Positions 1-7,626 of a stretch of DNA of 64,000 nt are shown here, in pieces (the first letter of the stretch is position 1; each line of letters begins with the position of its first letter). The stretch is taken from positions 30,200-94,199 of the forward strand of contig NZ_JAIXHL010000020.1 in NCBI RefSeq assembly GCF_030145815.1. The letters run 5' to 3'. The DNA is from Sphingomonas sp. (GTDB taxonomy: Bacteria > Pseudomonadota > Alphaproteobacteria > Sphingomonadales > Sphingomonadaceae). Both the position numbers and the translations under genes were made by a program. The notes under the pieces are model-generated. The model saw nothing but the letters and a program-made list of their open reading frames with translations, had not been told where the DNA came from and searched no databases.

Positions 1-1
1 G

Positions 2-430
2 ATCGCACTCGCGCGCAGCATGTTCGGCGACGCGATCGACTATGATGCTGCCGCCGTCGCCAACCGCAAATGGATCTTCTTCCAGCCGCGCAACGTGACG
101 ATGGCCCCGCTCGGCTGCATCCATTTCCACCCCAAGGGCCATGCCTATCGCGAGGATTTTTCCACCGCTTCGCTCGGCCTCCAGGCGCATTTCATCCATG
201 AGATGACGCATGTGTGGCAGCATCAGCGCGGGATTTTCCTCCCCCTGCGCCGCCACCCCTTCTGCCGCTATGATTACGCGATCAAGCCGGGCTGGACGCT
301 GGAGCGCTACGGAATCGAACAGCAGGCCGAGATCGTCGCCCATGCCTTTCTCCTCGCGCGCGGGGCCTCCGTTCCCGGAGCGCCGCCGCGCGCGGTCTAT
401 CAGGCGATCCTGCCCTTCACGCCAGCCTGA
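2..430 (+). CDS. zinc-metallopeptidase-like protein (5' truncated)
   Basis: The reading frame is open to the left edge, so the true start probably lies outside the window; the first ATG inside is at position 20. The visible 143 residues contain HEMTHVWQHQ, an HExxH zinc-binding motif, followed by an aromatic-rich segment and a glutamate-rich stretch (EQQAEIVAHAF) that could supply the third metal ligand. Similar short proteins in sphingomonads are often annotated as 'vgr related'. I infer a small metal-dependent hydrolase or a degenerate relative; the substrate is unknown. It converges with the proline-rich gene on the other strand, leaving only six bases between the two stop codons. Confidence 0.7.
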   Translation: MALARSMFGDAIDYDAAAVANRKWIFFQPRNVTMAPLGCIHFHPKGHAYREDFSTASLGLQAHFIHEMTHVWQHQRGIFLPLRRHPFCRYDYAIKPGWTLERYGIEQQAEIVAHAFLLARGASVPGAPPRAVYQAILPFTPA

Positions 431-436
431 CCCCGC

Positions 437-2104
437 CTATTGCGGGCGCTCGGACGCGTTGTCCCGCAATGACTGCCCCGGATCGCTGCTCCGCGCCGCT
501 GGTGGAGGCGGCGGCGGGGGCGGGGGAGGCGGCGGCGGCGCAACCCGGACCGGCGGGGGTGGGGGAGCGACCCGCACGGGTGCCGGCGCGGGCTGCGGAC
601 GGGGCTGCACCTGTGGCTGCGGTTGCGGGCGCCATTGCGGCTGCGGTTGCGCCTGGGGTTGCGGCGGAGGCGTTGGTGCGACCCGCACCGGCCCCTGCGG
701 GCCGCTCTCGCGTGGAGCGGTCCCTTCGGGCATGCGCCGCCGCCATTCGACCGGGCGATCTCCGAGCGGCCGTCCGACCTCCGGACGCGGGCGCGGCGGG
801 GTCACCGCCGGCGGTGGTGCAGGCTGCCCCGCAACCGGCGGAGGCGGAGGCGTCGGTGTCGGCGTGGTCACGGGCGGACGCCCGCCGCCCCCGCCCGGTC
901 GCGCATCGCCAGGGCGTCCTCCGGGACGGCCCGAGCCGGGTTGCCCGCCATCGGGCTGACCAGCCCCCGGCGTTCCGCCGCCGGGCCGACCGTCGCCCGG
1001 TCGCCCACCGGGACGGCCATCGCCCGGTCTCCCATCTCCGGGACGTCCGCCACCCGGCTGCCAACCCTCGGGCCGTCCGCCGCCGGGACGCCCGGTTCCG
1101 GGGCGCCCGTCACCGGGCCGCCCGCCGGGCTGCCCGACTTCAGGCCGACCGCCGCCCGGTCCGCCAGCGCCGGGCTGTCCACCATCGGGCCGCCCGGTCC
1201 CGGGGCGACCATCGCCCGGACGCGGACCACCCGGCCGCGGCCCGCCGGGCCGTCCAACCTCCGGCCGCCCGCCACCCGGACGTCCAGCCCCCGGCCTGCC
1301 ATCGCCATCGCGCCACGGCGGACGCACGCCCAGCCCCGGCCGGCCCGGTCGCCCCGGCCCGTCAAAGCGCGGCGGCGGTCCGCGAAACCCGTCGCGCTGC
1401 CAGCGCCGGAAGCGGTCGCCGTCCAGCCGCCGCCGCTCGCGCTCACGCTCCAGCCGCAACCGCCAGCGCACCGCATCGGACGTCCCGCGCCAGCGCTGCC
1501 ACCCCGGATGCCGCACGCGCCCGCTTTCCCAGCGCAGCCGCCATTCGATCACCGTCGCGACCTGTCCGGCCCACCATCCGGCGTCGACCGCATCCCATTG
1601 CTCGTCGCCGTCCGCCGCCGCGCGCAGCGCGACGCCGCGATCGTACAGCTCCTCGGCGCGCTCGTCCCACAGATCGCTCTCGCGCTGCGACAGCGCAGCC
1701 CCGCCGCTGTCATACACCACCGCCAGCCGCTGCCGCTGATAGGCGAAGGACCGCCGCGCCTCCTGCACCAGGAACGGCGCATCTTCATCCGGCTCGAAAT
1801 AATAGTAACGCAGCGCCTCATCGCGGTCGCTCTCGGCCAGCACCAGATGCCCGGTCTGCAATTCCCAGCCCCAGACATCGTCGCCACGATAGCGGAAGGT
1901 AAAGTCCGGCGGCGCGTCCCCGATCGCCTGCAACAGGCCATCGGCGGCGTCGATATAGCGATAGGTGGCGGCATTGCCCGGCACGTCGAAGCTCGATCCG
2001 CGCGACGGCGACCCGCCCGACTGCTGCGCCAGCCCCGGCGTGGCCAGCCAGACAAGCGCACTCGCGCCCAGCACCGCCACGTGTCGCACCCGCAATGTCC
2101 GCAT
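437..2104 (-). CDS. secreted protein with long Gly-Arg-Pro-rich repeat tail
   Basis: The 555-residue product starts with a Sec signal peptide (MRTLRVRHVAVLGASALVWL, cleavage near LAQQ). Residues about 30-240 form a plausible folded region rich in Trp, Tyr and charged residues. From about residue 245 to 420 the sequence is low complexity, with repeated GRPG, DGRPG and GGRPE units, and then becomes Pro/Gln rich, ending in a run of about 15 prolines. I do not recognise the folded domain. The tail resembles wall- or matrix-interacting linkers and is probably disordered. The repetitive DNA produces several long spurious frames on both strands; signal peptide and codon pattern support this one. Confidence 0.6.
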   Translation of the reverse strand: MRTLRVRHVAVLGASALVWLATPGLAQQSGGSPSRGSSFDVPGNAATYRYIDAADGLLQAIGDAPPDFTFRYRGDDVWGWELQTGHLVLAESDRDEALRYYYFEPDEDAPFLVQEARRSFAYQRQRLAVVYDSGGAALSQRESDLWDERAEELYDRGVALRAAADGDEQWDAVDAGWWAGQVATVIEWRLRWESGRVRHPGWQRWRGTSDAVRWRLRLERERERRRLDGDRFRRWQRDGFRGPPPRFDGPGRPGRPGLGVRPPWRDGDGRPGAGRPGGGRPEVGRPGGPRPGGPRPGDGRPGTGRPDGGQPGAGGPGGGRPEVGQPGGRPGDGRPGTGRPGGGRPEGWQPGGGRPGDGRPGDGRPGGRPGDGRPGGGTPGAGQPDGGQPGSGRPGGRPGDARPGGGGGRPPVTTPTPTPPPPPVAGQPAPPPAVTPPRPRPEVGRPLGDRPVEWRRRMPEGTAPRESGPQGPVRVAPTPPPQPQAQPQPQWRPQPQPQVQPRPQPAPAPVRVAPPPPPVRVAPPPPPPPPPPPPPAARSSDPGQSLRDNASERPQ

Positions 2105-2198
2105 CGCCGCCTGCCTTATGTTGTTGTGCGGCCACGGTGAGCCGTGCGGGCTGAACGGCGTATGAAGTTTTTCGGATCGCGGTGGGCCGGTGTCACCC

Positions 2199-2660
2199 CT
2201 AGGGCTGGCTGCGCAGCTTCAGCTCGGTGATCGGCAGCCAGCTGGTCGTGGATGGCAGGGTGCTTCCCTCGCTCTGGCCCAGCGCCATGCCCATCACGAA
2301 CACATCGGATCGATATTGCTGGAAAAAGGGCGGGATCGGCATCGGGATGCCGCCGGTCAGGTTGCGATAGGCAAAGCTCGGCTCGGCCATCCAGGCGACG
2401 CGATAGGTGACGTTCGCGCCATTGATGCGATAGCTGAAATAGAGCGGCTCATGGTCTTTGGTCAGCAGATAGCGCAGCCGATGGGCGCTGAACTTCTGCG
2501 TGACGAATGGCCCGCCCTCGTCCGACTGGAACACCATGCCCCCGTCCAGCACAACATCGCGCTGTGCCTGCGGCACCTGGTTGGTGCTGTTCTGGGCGTG
2601 GACGGGAAGCGCGGGTGCCAGCAGGGCCAGCAGGGCGGCGAGGTGGCGGGTCGGGCGCAT
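2199..2660 (-). CDS. secreted unknown protein, last gene of an envelope operon
   Basis: The 153-residue product begins MRPTRHLAALLALLAPALPV and has a signal peptide cleaved near VHAQ, so it is probably periplasmic. The mature part has several aromatic-rich strands and no recognised motif. The ATG lies two bases after the stop of the upstream gene, which indicates translational coupling. A longer in-frame extension exists upstream, but it overlaps the previous gene and lacks a sensible N-terminus, so the signal-peptide start was chosen. It ends the four-gene minus-strand set that begins at 4398. Function unknown. Confidence 0.65.
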   Translation of the reverse strand: MRPTRHLAALLALLAPALPVHAQNSTNQVPQAQRDVVLDGGMVFQSDEGGPFVTQKFSAHRLRYLLTKDHEPLYFSYRINGANVTYRVAWMAEPSFAYRNLTGGIPMPIPPFFQQYRSDVFVMGMALGQSEGSTLPSTTSWLPITELKLRSQP

Positions 2661-2662
2661 CG

Positions 2663-3013
2663 TCACTTCGCCTTTACCGGACAGGCGCAGGCCGCGGCCT
2701 TGTCCCCCGGGCAAAGTCCCGAAACCGCGCTGCCGGGCACCCAGAACAGCACGATCCCTACCGCGAACAACGCAAGCCAGACCGGCGCGCTGGCGAGGGC
2801 GGTGACCAGCCCCTTCAGCGCGTCGATCAGCGTCTGCACCGTCTTGGCCTGTGTGTCCGCGTCGGTGCGTACGGACGCGGCGGTCCGAAACTTCGCGATC
2901 ACCTCGGCGATCGCCATCGCCGCCGCAGCGACCAGCGAAACCAGCAGAAACCCGATCGACAGCTGGGTCAGCGTCAGCGCATGACCGATATAGGATTGGC
3001 AGAATGTCGCCAT
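2663..3013 (-). CDS. small membrane protein with two transmembrane helices
   Basis: The product has about 116 residues, with one hydrophobic helix near residues 15-40 (IGFLLVSLVAAAAMAIAEVI) and a second near 75-95 (APVWLALFAVGIVLFWVPG), joined by a polar linker. The C-terminus is Cys/Lys rich (CPGDKAAACACPVKAK). Four in-frame ATGs are possible. A GGAGG at 3019-3023 sits five bases before the ATG at 3013, so this start is preferred over the ATG at 3025, which overlaps that ribosome site. It lies 36 bases after the barrel-like gene and two bases before the secreted gene. Function unknown; the envelope setting suggests an inner-membrane partner. Confidence 0.6.
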   Translation of the reverse strand: MATFCQSYIGHALTLTQLSIGFLLVSLVAAAAMAIAEVIAKFRTAASVRTDADTQAKTVQTLIDALKGLVTALASAPVWLALFAVGIVLFWVPGSAVSGLCPGDKAAACACPVKAK

Positions 3014-3049
3014 CATTGCCTCCATTCTCTGGTGGATGCGATCCGCGCA

Positions 3050-4111
3050 TCATTGAAACACGCTGAATGCGGCGCCGATGAACACGCCGAACCGCACCTT
3101 CTTGTCGTCCGATCGCCAGCCGCCGCGCACGCCACCGGTCAGGCCCGCTTTGTCATTCCGGAAGAAGTAGATCGGAACATCGACCCCCCAGATGTCGTCC
3201 AGCGCGTCGTAGGTCACTTGCGGTGCCGCCGCGAGGGCCAGCGGTGCTCCGTCGCTTCCGAAAAAGCGGTGCTTCAGCCCGAGCGATATCAGCAGCCCAT
3301 CGCTGCGTTCGGGCGCGCCGGGAGAGCCGCTGACGCACGTAACCGGCCCGGGACCGACCGGTGCGGGGCACAAGGTCACGGCGTCCGCCGCCTCGTACCC
3401 GCGCTGATAGGCAATCGATCCCGTGATCGCGGTGGCAACCGGCTTCGGATAATAGGCAAAGAAGAGTTTTGCGGCCCCCTGCACCTTGCCCGTGTCATGG
3501 CGAGTCAGCACCAGAGGATCGATATAGTCGAAGCGCTTGTAGCCGATCGAGCCTTCAATGCCCCAATCGAGCGCACCGCCTGGCACCTGCGCATTGAGAT
3601 ACTGGTTGTAGCGCGCTGGCAGATACTGCTGAACGAGCGTCGATGTCGGGATTCTGCGACACCGGTCCTGCGCATCTGCTTCGGTCGGCGGCGCCTTCTT
3701 CACGCATTCGGCACGCGCCTCATCGACGATCTGCGCCGCAGCGCGGCTGAGCCATAGCCGCGAGGCACCGCGAAACTGTCCCCAGCGCAGCGTCGCCTTG
3801 GTGCCGCTGGCGAGGCCGTCGAGCGTGGCTGGCATGGCGTCGTTCTCGCCGTCGAATGGCGTCGACACGGTCAGGCTCAGCTGGCTGGCGTCCCAGTTCA
3901 CCCCGTCGCCATCGCTGTCGGGGCGGAATTCGGAGGATTCCCCCGACAGCACGAGGGTCAGGGAGGCCGTGCTGTCGCTCGTGCCCGCGGTCAGTTCGGC
4001 GCGGGTCACCGCCTTGTCCGACCGGTCTGCCGGTCCCGCGTCCTGCGCGGCGGCGGGATCGATGCACAGTGCGAGCACGCTCGCGCCGGCGCAGAGCCAA
4101 CGCGCGCTCAC
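3050..4111 (-). CDS. probable outer-membrane beta-barrel protein, unknown
   Basis: A GTG start at 4111 overlaps the stop codon of the upstream gene (GTGA), a coupled arrangement. The 353-residue product has a signal peptide (VSARWLCAGASVLALCI, cleavage near AAAQ). An acidic DSDGDG loop near residue 65 could bind calcium. From about residue 170 onward, alternating aromatic and hydrophobic strands (for example GSIGYKRF, KLFFAYY, GSIAYQRG, GLKHRFF, VPIYFF, GVFIGAAFSVFQ) suggest a beta-barrel reaching the C-terminus. I do not recognise the family. It is the largest member of the four-gene envelope operon. Confidence 0.6.
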   Translation of the reverse strand: MSARWLCAGASVLALCIDPAAAQDAGPADRSDKAVTRAELTAGTSDSTASLTLVLSGESSEFRPDSDGDGVNWDASQLSLTVSTPFDGENDAMPATLDGLASGTKATLRWGQFRGASRLWLSRAAAQIVDEARAECVKKAPPTEADAQDRCRRIPTSTLVQQYLPARYNQYLNAQVPGGALDWGIEGSIGYKRFDYIDPLVLTRHDTGKVQGAAKLFFAYYPKPVATAITGSIAYQRGYEAADAVTLCPAPVGPGPVTCVSGSPGAPERSDGLLISLGLKHRFFGSDGAPLALAAAPQVTYDALDDIWGVDVPIYFFRNDKAGLTGGVRGGWRSDDKKVRFGVFIGAAFSVFQ

Positions 4112-4398
4112 AGCGTGAACTCCACAATGCCGGCGCTTGCCGTGGTGCCGGTGTAGATATCCACCTCGAACGCGCAGACCTCCGCATCGCCACACCGGAC
4201 CGTCACTGCCAGCGTCTCACCTTCGGGCCCGCGGATGTCATAGGACAGTTTGTGCCAAGAACCGTCGCCGCAGCTTCCGTTGAGTTGCACCTCACCCTTG
4301 CCGTCGGTCAAATGGATCACCCAACCGTCGATCGCCAGGATCGGTGTCGGTGGCTTTACGCCCTCGCTCGCCTTCGCTTCGATATGCAGAACAGCCAT
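4108..4398 (-). CDS. small unknown protein, first gene of envelope operon
   Basis: This 96-residue product has no signal peptide or membrane segment. It alternates short hydrophobic and charged stretches (ILAIDGWVIHL, LAVTVRCGD, CAFEVDIYTG), consistent with a small beta-sandwich. The ATG at 4398 has an AGGAGG-like site just upstream. Its stop overlaps the GTG start of the barrel gene by four bases. As the lead gene it may be a cytoplasmic or regulatory partner of the three envelope proteins that follow. No homologue is recognised. Confidence 0.55.
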   Translation of the reverse strand: MAVLHIEAKASEGVKPPTPILAIDGWVIHLTDGKGEVQLNGSCGDGSWHKLSYDIRGPEGETLAVTVRCGDAEVCAFEVDIYTGTTASAGIVEFTL

Positions 4399-4526
4399 GT
4401 GCGCCTCCTAAATCGATGCACCCATGACTAACCCTTGCTCACCCGGGTACGCGTGACGCCCGTCACGCCCCCGCACTATTTTGCGCCTTGCCCCTTGGCC
4501 CACGCACCCCATATCGCGGTCGCGCG

Positions 4527-4554
4527 TTGACCTCCTTCGCGTGCTCCCTATACT
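4527..4554 (+). promoter_or_regulatory. sigma-70-type promoter of uvrA
   Basis: TTGACC at 4527-4532 and TATACT at 4549-4554 are separated by 16 bases, close to the bacterial housekeeping consensus. Transcription would start near 4560, giving a leader of about 25 bases before the uvrA ATG at 4585. The LexA box begins three bases after the -10 element and so would cover the start site. Confidence 0.7.
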
Positions 4555-4556
4555 TA

Positions 4557-4571
4557 GAACAAATCTGGAAC
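4557..4571 (+). promoter_or_regulatory. LexA (SOS) operator of uvrA
   Basis: The sequence GAACAAATCTGGAAC is GAAC-N7-GAAC, the reverse complement of the GTTC-N7-GTTC direct repeat bound by alphaproteobacterial LexA. It lies over the predicted transcription start and 13 bases before the uvrA start codon, the position expected for repression that is lifted after DNA damage. Confidence 0.85.
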
Positions 4572-4584
4572 GATCGGCAGGTCG

Positions 4585-7500
4585 ATGAGCCTTACGCATA
4601 TCTCCGTCCGCGGCGCGCGCGAACATAACCTCAAGGGCGTGGATATCGACATTCCGCGCGACACGCTCACGGTCATCACCGGCCTGTCGGGCAGTGGCAA
4701 GTCGAGCCTCGCCTTCGACACCATCTATGCCGAGGGGCAGCGGCGTTACGTCGAGAGCCTGAGTGCCTATGCGCGCCAGTTCCTTGAGATGATGCAGAAG
4801 CCCGATGTCGAGCATATCGACGGCCTCAGCCCCGCGATCAGCATCGAGCAGAAGACCACCAGCCGCAACCCGCGCTCGACCGTCGCGACGGTGACCGAGA
4901 TTTACGATTATATGCGCCTGCTGTGGGCGCGCGTCGGCATCCCCTATAGCCCCGCGACCGGCCTGCCGATCGCCGCGCAGACCGTCAGCCAGATGGTCGA
5001 CCGCGTCCTCGCGCTCCCCGAAGGCACCCGCCTGTTGCTGCTCGCCCCGGTCGTGCGCGGTCGCAAGGGCGAGTATCGCAAGGAACTCGCCGAGTGGCAA
5101 AAGGCCGGCTTCCAGCGCGTCCGCATCGACGGCGAAACCTATCTGATCGAAGAAGCCCCCGCGCTCGACAAGAAGTACAAGCACGACATCGAGGTCGTGG
5201 TCGACCGCCTCGTCGTCCGCGACGACATCGCCACGCGCCTGGCCGAAAGCTTCGAGACCGCGCTGAAACTCGCCGACGGCCTCGCCTATGTCGACCTGGT
5301 GGACACCACGGTGGGGGAATTGGCCGGCAGCCGCGTCAAGGAAGCTCCGCAGAAGTTCGCCGCCGAACCCGTCGCCCCGGCGCAGGCCGGGGCCGCCAGA
5401 GATGGCGCAGGGATGGAGCCGGTAGCGGCCCCGGCCTCCGCCGGGGCGACGAAGGGCATGAAAAACACCGGCATCCCCGACAACCGCATCGTCTTCTCCG
5501 AACGATTCGCCTGCCCGGTCAGCGGCTTCACGATCGCCGAGATCGAACCGCGCCTGTTCTCCTTCAACGCCCCGCAGGGCGCCTGCCCGGCCTGCGACGG
5601 CCTCGGCGAAAAGCTGATCTTCGACGAAGACCTGGTCGTCCCCAACCATGAGCTGAGCATCAAGAAGGGCGCGGTCGTCCCCTGGGCCAAGTCCAACCCG
5701 CCGTCGCCCTATTACATGCAAGTCCTCGGCAGCCTCGCGCGCGAATTCGGCTTCAGCCTCGACACCCCGTGGAAGGACCTCCCCGGTGAGGTCAAGCTGA
5801 TCATCCTCCACGGCACCGGCGGCAAGCCGGTCACGCTCACCTTCATCGACGGCCGCAAATCCTACGACGTGAAGAAGCCGTTCGAGGGCGTCATCGGCAA
5901 CCTCAACCGCCGCATGCTCCAGACCGAAAGCGCCTGGATGCGCGAGGAGCTGTCCAAATATCAGGCCGCCCACGCCTGCGAGACCTGCCACGGCGCGCGC
6001 CTCAAGCCCGAGGCGCTGGCGGTCAAGATCGCCATGCGCGACATCTCGTCCGTCACTCGCCTGTCGGTCGCCGACGCGGTCCCGTTCTTTCAGACGCTCC
6101 CCGCCGCGCTCACCCCGCAGCAGCAGGAGATCGCCCGCGCCATCCTCAAGGAAATCGACGAACGCCTCGGGTTCCTCAACAATGTCGGCCTCGATTACCT
6201 CAATCTCGATCGCACCAGCGGCACGCTGTCGGGCGGGGAGAGCCAGCGCATCCGCCTCGCCTCGCAAATCGGCTCCGGCCTGTCCGGCGTCCTCTACGTC
6301 CTCGACGAACCCAGCATCGGCCTGCATCAGCGCGACAACGACATGCTCCTCGTCACGCTGCGGCGGCTGCGCGATCTCGGCAACACCGTGCTGGTGGTCG
6401 AACATGACGAGGACGCGATCCGCAGCGCCGATTACGTCATCGACATGGGGCCGGGCGCCGGCGTCCATGGCGGACAGGTGGTGGCACAGGGCAGCCTGGA
6501 GCAGGTGCTCGCCGCCGAAAACTCGATCACCGCCGACTATCTCGCCGGCCGCCGCGAAGTTCCCGTCCCGGCCAAGCGCCGCAAGGGCAATGGCAAGAAG
6601 CTGACCGTCCACAACGCCACCGCCAACAACCTCACCGGCGTCACCGCGTCGATCCCGCTCGGCACCTTCACCTGCATCACCGGCGTTTCCGGCTCGGGCA
6701 AGTCGAGCTTCACCATCGACACGCTCTACGCCGCCGCCGCGCGCCACCTCAACGGCGCGCGCGTGCTCGCGGGCAAGCATGACCGGATCACCGGCCTCGA
6801 CCATCTCGACAAGGTGATCGACATCGATCAGTCGCCGATCGGTCGCACCCCGCGCTCCAACCCCGCCACCTATACCGGCGCCTTCACCAACATCCGCGAC
6901 TGGTTCGCCGGCCTGCCCGAGGCGCAGGCGCGCGGCTACAAGCCCGGCCGGTTCAGCTTCAACGTCAAGGGCGGGCGGTGCGAAGCCTGCACCGGCGACG
7001 GCCTGCTCAAGATCGAAATGCACTTCCTCCCCGACGTCTACGTCACCTGCGACGTGTGCCACGGCCAGCGCTACAACCGCGAAACGCTCGAGGTGAAGTT
7101 CAAGGGCCGCAGCATCGCCGACGTGCTCGACATGACGGTCGAGGACGCGGTGGAGTTCTTCAAGGCCGTCCCCCCGATCCGCGACAAGATGGCGATGCTC
7201 GCCGAAGTCGGCCTCGGCTATGTCAAGGTCGGCCAGCAAGCCACGACCCTCTCCGGCGGCGAAGCCCAGCGCGTCAAACTCGCCAAGGAACTCAGCCGCC
7301 GCGCCACCGGCCAGACGCTCTACATCCTCGACGAACCCACCACCGGCCTGCATTTCGAGGACGTCCGCAAACTCCTCGAAGTCCTCCACGCACTGGTCGA
7401 ACAGGGCAACACCGTGGTGGTGATCGAACACAATCTCGACGTCATCAAGACCGCGGACTGGATCCTGGACCTCGGCCCCGAAGGCGGCGTCAAGGGCGGC

Positions 7501-7626
7501 GAGATCGTCGCCGAAGGCACGCCGGAAAAGGTGGCGAAGGAGCCGCGCAGCTATACGGGGAAGTACCTTGCGCCGTTGCTGGAGCGGGGTGGGGTGACGG
7601 CGCGGGCTGAGGTGGCGGCGGAGTGA
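4585..7626 (+). CDS. uvrA: excinuclease ABC subunit A
   Basis: UvrA is the damage-sensing ATPase of nucleotide excision repair; it loads UvrB on damaged DNA. The 1013-residue product has both ABC halves. The first Walker A is GLSGSGKSS (about residue 33) and the second GVSGSGKSS (about 700). Both signature regions ([11 protein letters not shown] and [11 protein letters not shown]) and both DEP Walker B motifs are present. Zinc-type Cys pairs occur at [24 protein letters not shown] and CDVCHGQR; the first finger reads CPVSG where Escherichia coli has CPICG. It is longer than usual because an inverted-repeat element encodes about 27 extra residues near 263-289. A strong promoter and LexA box lie directly upstream. 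Confidence 0.97.
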   Translation: MSLTHISVRGAREHNLKGVDIDIPRDTLTVITGLSGSGKSSLAFDTIYAEGQRRYVESLSAYARQFLEMMQKPDVEHIDGLSPAISIEQKTTSRNPRSTVATVTEIYDYMRLLWARVGIPYSPATGLPIAAQTVSQMVDRVLALPEGTRLLLLAPVVRGRKGEYRKELAEWQKAGFQRVRIDGETYLIEEAPALDKKYKHDIEVVVDRLVVRDDIATRLAESFETALKLADGLAYVDLVDTTVGELAGSRVKEAPQKFAAEPVAPAQAGAARDGAGMEPVAAPASAGATKGMKNTGIPDNRIVFSERFACPVSGFTIAEIEPRLFSFNAPQGACPACDGLGEKLIFDEDLVVPNHELSIKKGAVVPWAKSNPPSPYYMQVLGSLAREFGFSLDTPWKDLPGEVKLIILHGTGGKPVTLTFIDGRKSYDVKKPFEGVIGNLNRRMLQTESAWMREELSKYQAAHACETCHGARLKPEALAVKIAMRDISSVTRLSVADAVPFFQTLPAALTPQQQEIARAILKEIDERLGFLNNVGLDYLNLDRTSGTLSGGESQRIRLASQIGSGLSGVLYVLDEPSIGLHQRDNDMLLVTLRRLRDLGNTVLVVEHDEDAIRSADYVIDMGPGAGVHGGQVVAQGSLEQVLAAENSITADYLAGRREVPVPAKRRKGNGKKLTVHNATANNLTGVTASIPLGTFTCITGVSGSGKSSFTIDTLYAAAARHLNGARVLAGKHDRITGLDHLDKVIDIDQSPIGRTPRSNPATYTGAFTNIRDWFAGLPEAQARGYKPGRFSFNVKGGRCEACTGDGLLKIEMHFLPDVYVTCDVCHGQRYNRETLEVKFKGRSIADVLDMTVEDAVEFFKAVPPIRDKMAMLAEVGLGYVKVGQQATTLSGGEAQRVKLAKELSRRATGQTLYILDEPTTGLHFEDVRKLLEVLHALVEQGNTVVVIEHNLDVIKTADWILDLGPEGGVKGGEIVAEGTPEKVAKEPRSYTGKYLAPLLERGGVTARAEVAAE
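5371..5450. repeat. inverted-repeat element inserted in frame in uvrA
   Basis: Two 24-base arms at 5371-5394 and 5427-5450 are reverse complements with a single mismatch, separated by 32 bases. Each arm is itself a GC-rich near-palindrome (core CCCCGGC...GCCGGGG). This is the architecture of paired REP-like elements. The insertion keeps the frame and adds an Ala/Pro/Gly-rich linker ([20 protein letters not shown] and beyond) just before the first zinc-finger region of UvrA. Confidence 0.85.

Noticed and set aside
860..1330. Possible tandem DNA repeat or CRISPR-like array
   Set aside because: The periodic CCGGGCGGCC-type pattern is the coding of Gly-Arg-Pro repeats in the secreted protein; spacing follows codons and there are no unique spacers.
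4408..7431. Very long open frame antisense to uvrA
   Set aside because: It is the complement of a strongly conserved uvrA; its translation is Asp/Glu/Gly-rich mirror coding typical of GC-rich DNA, without motifs.
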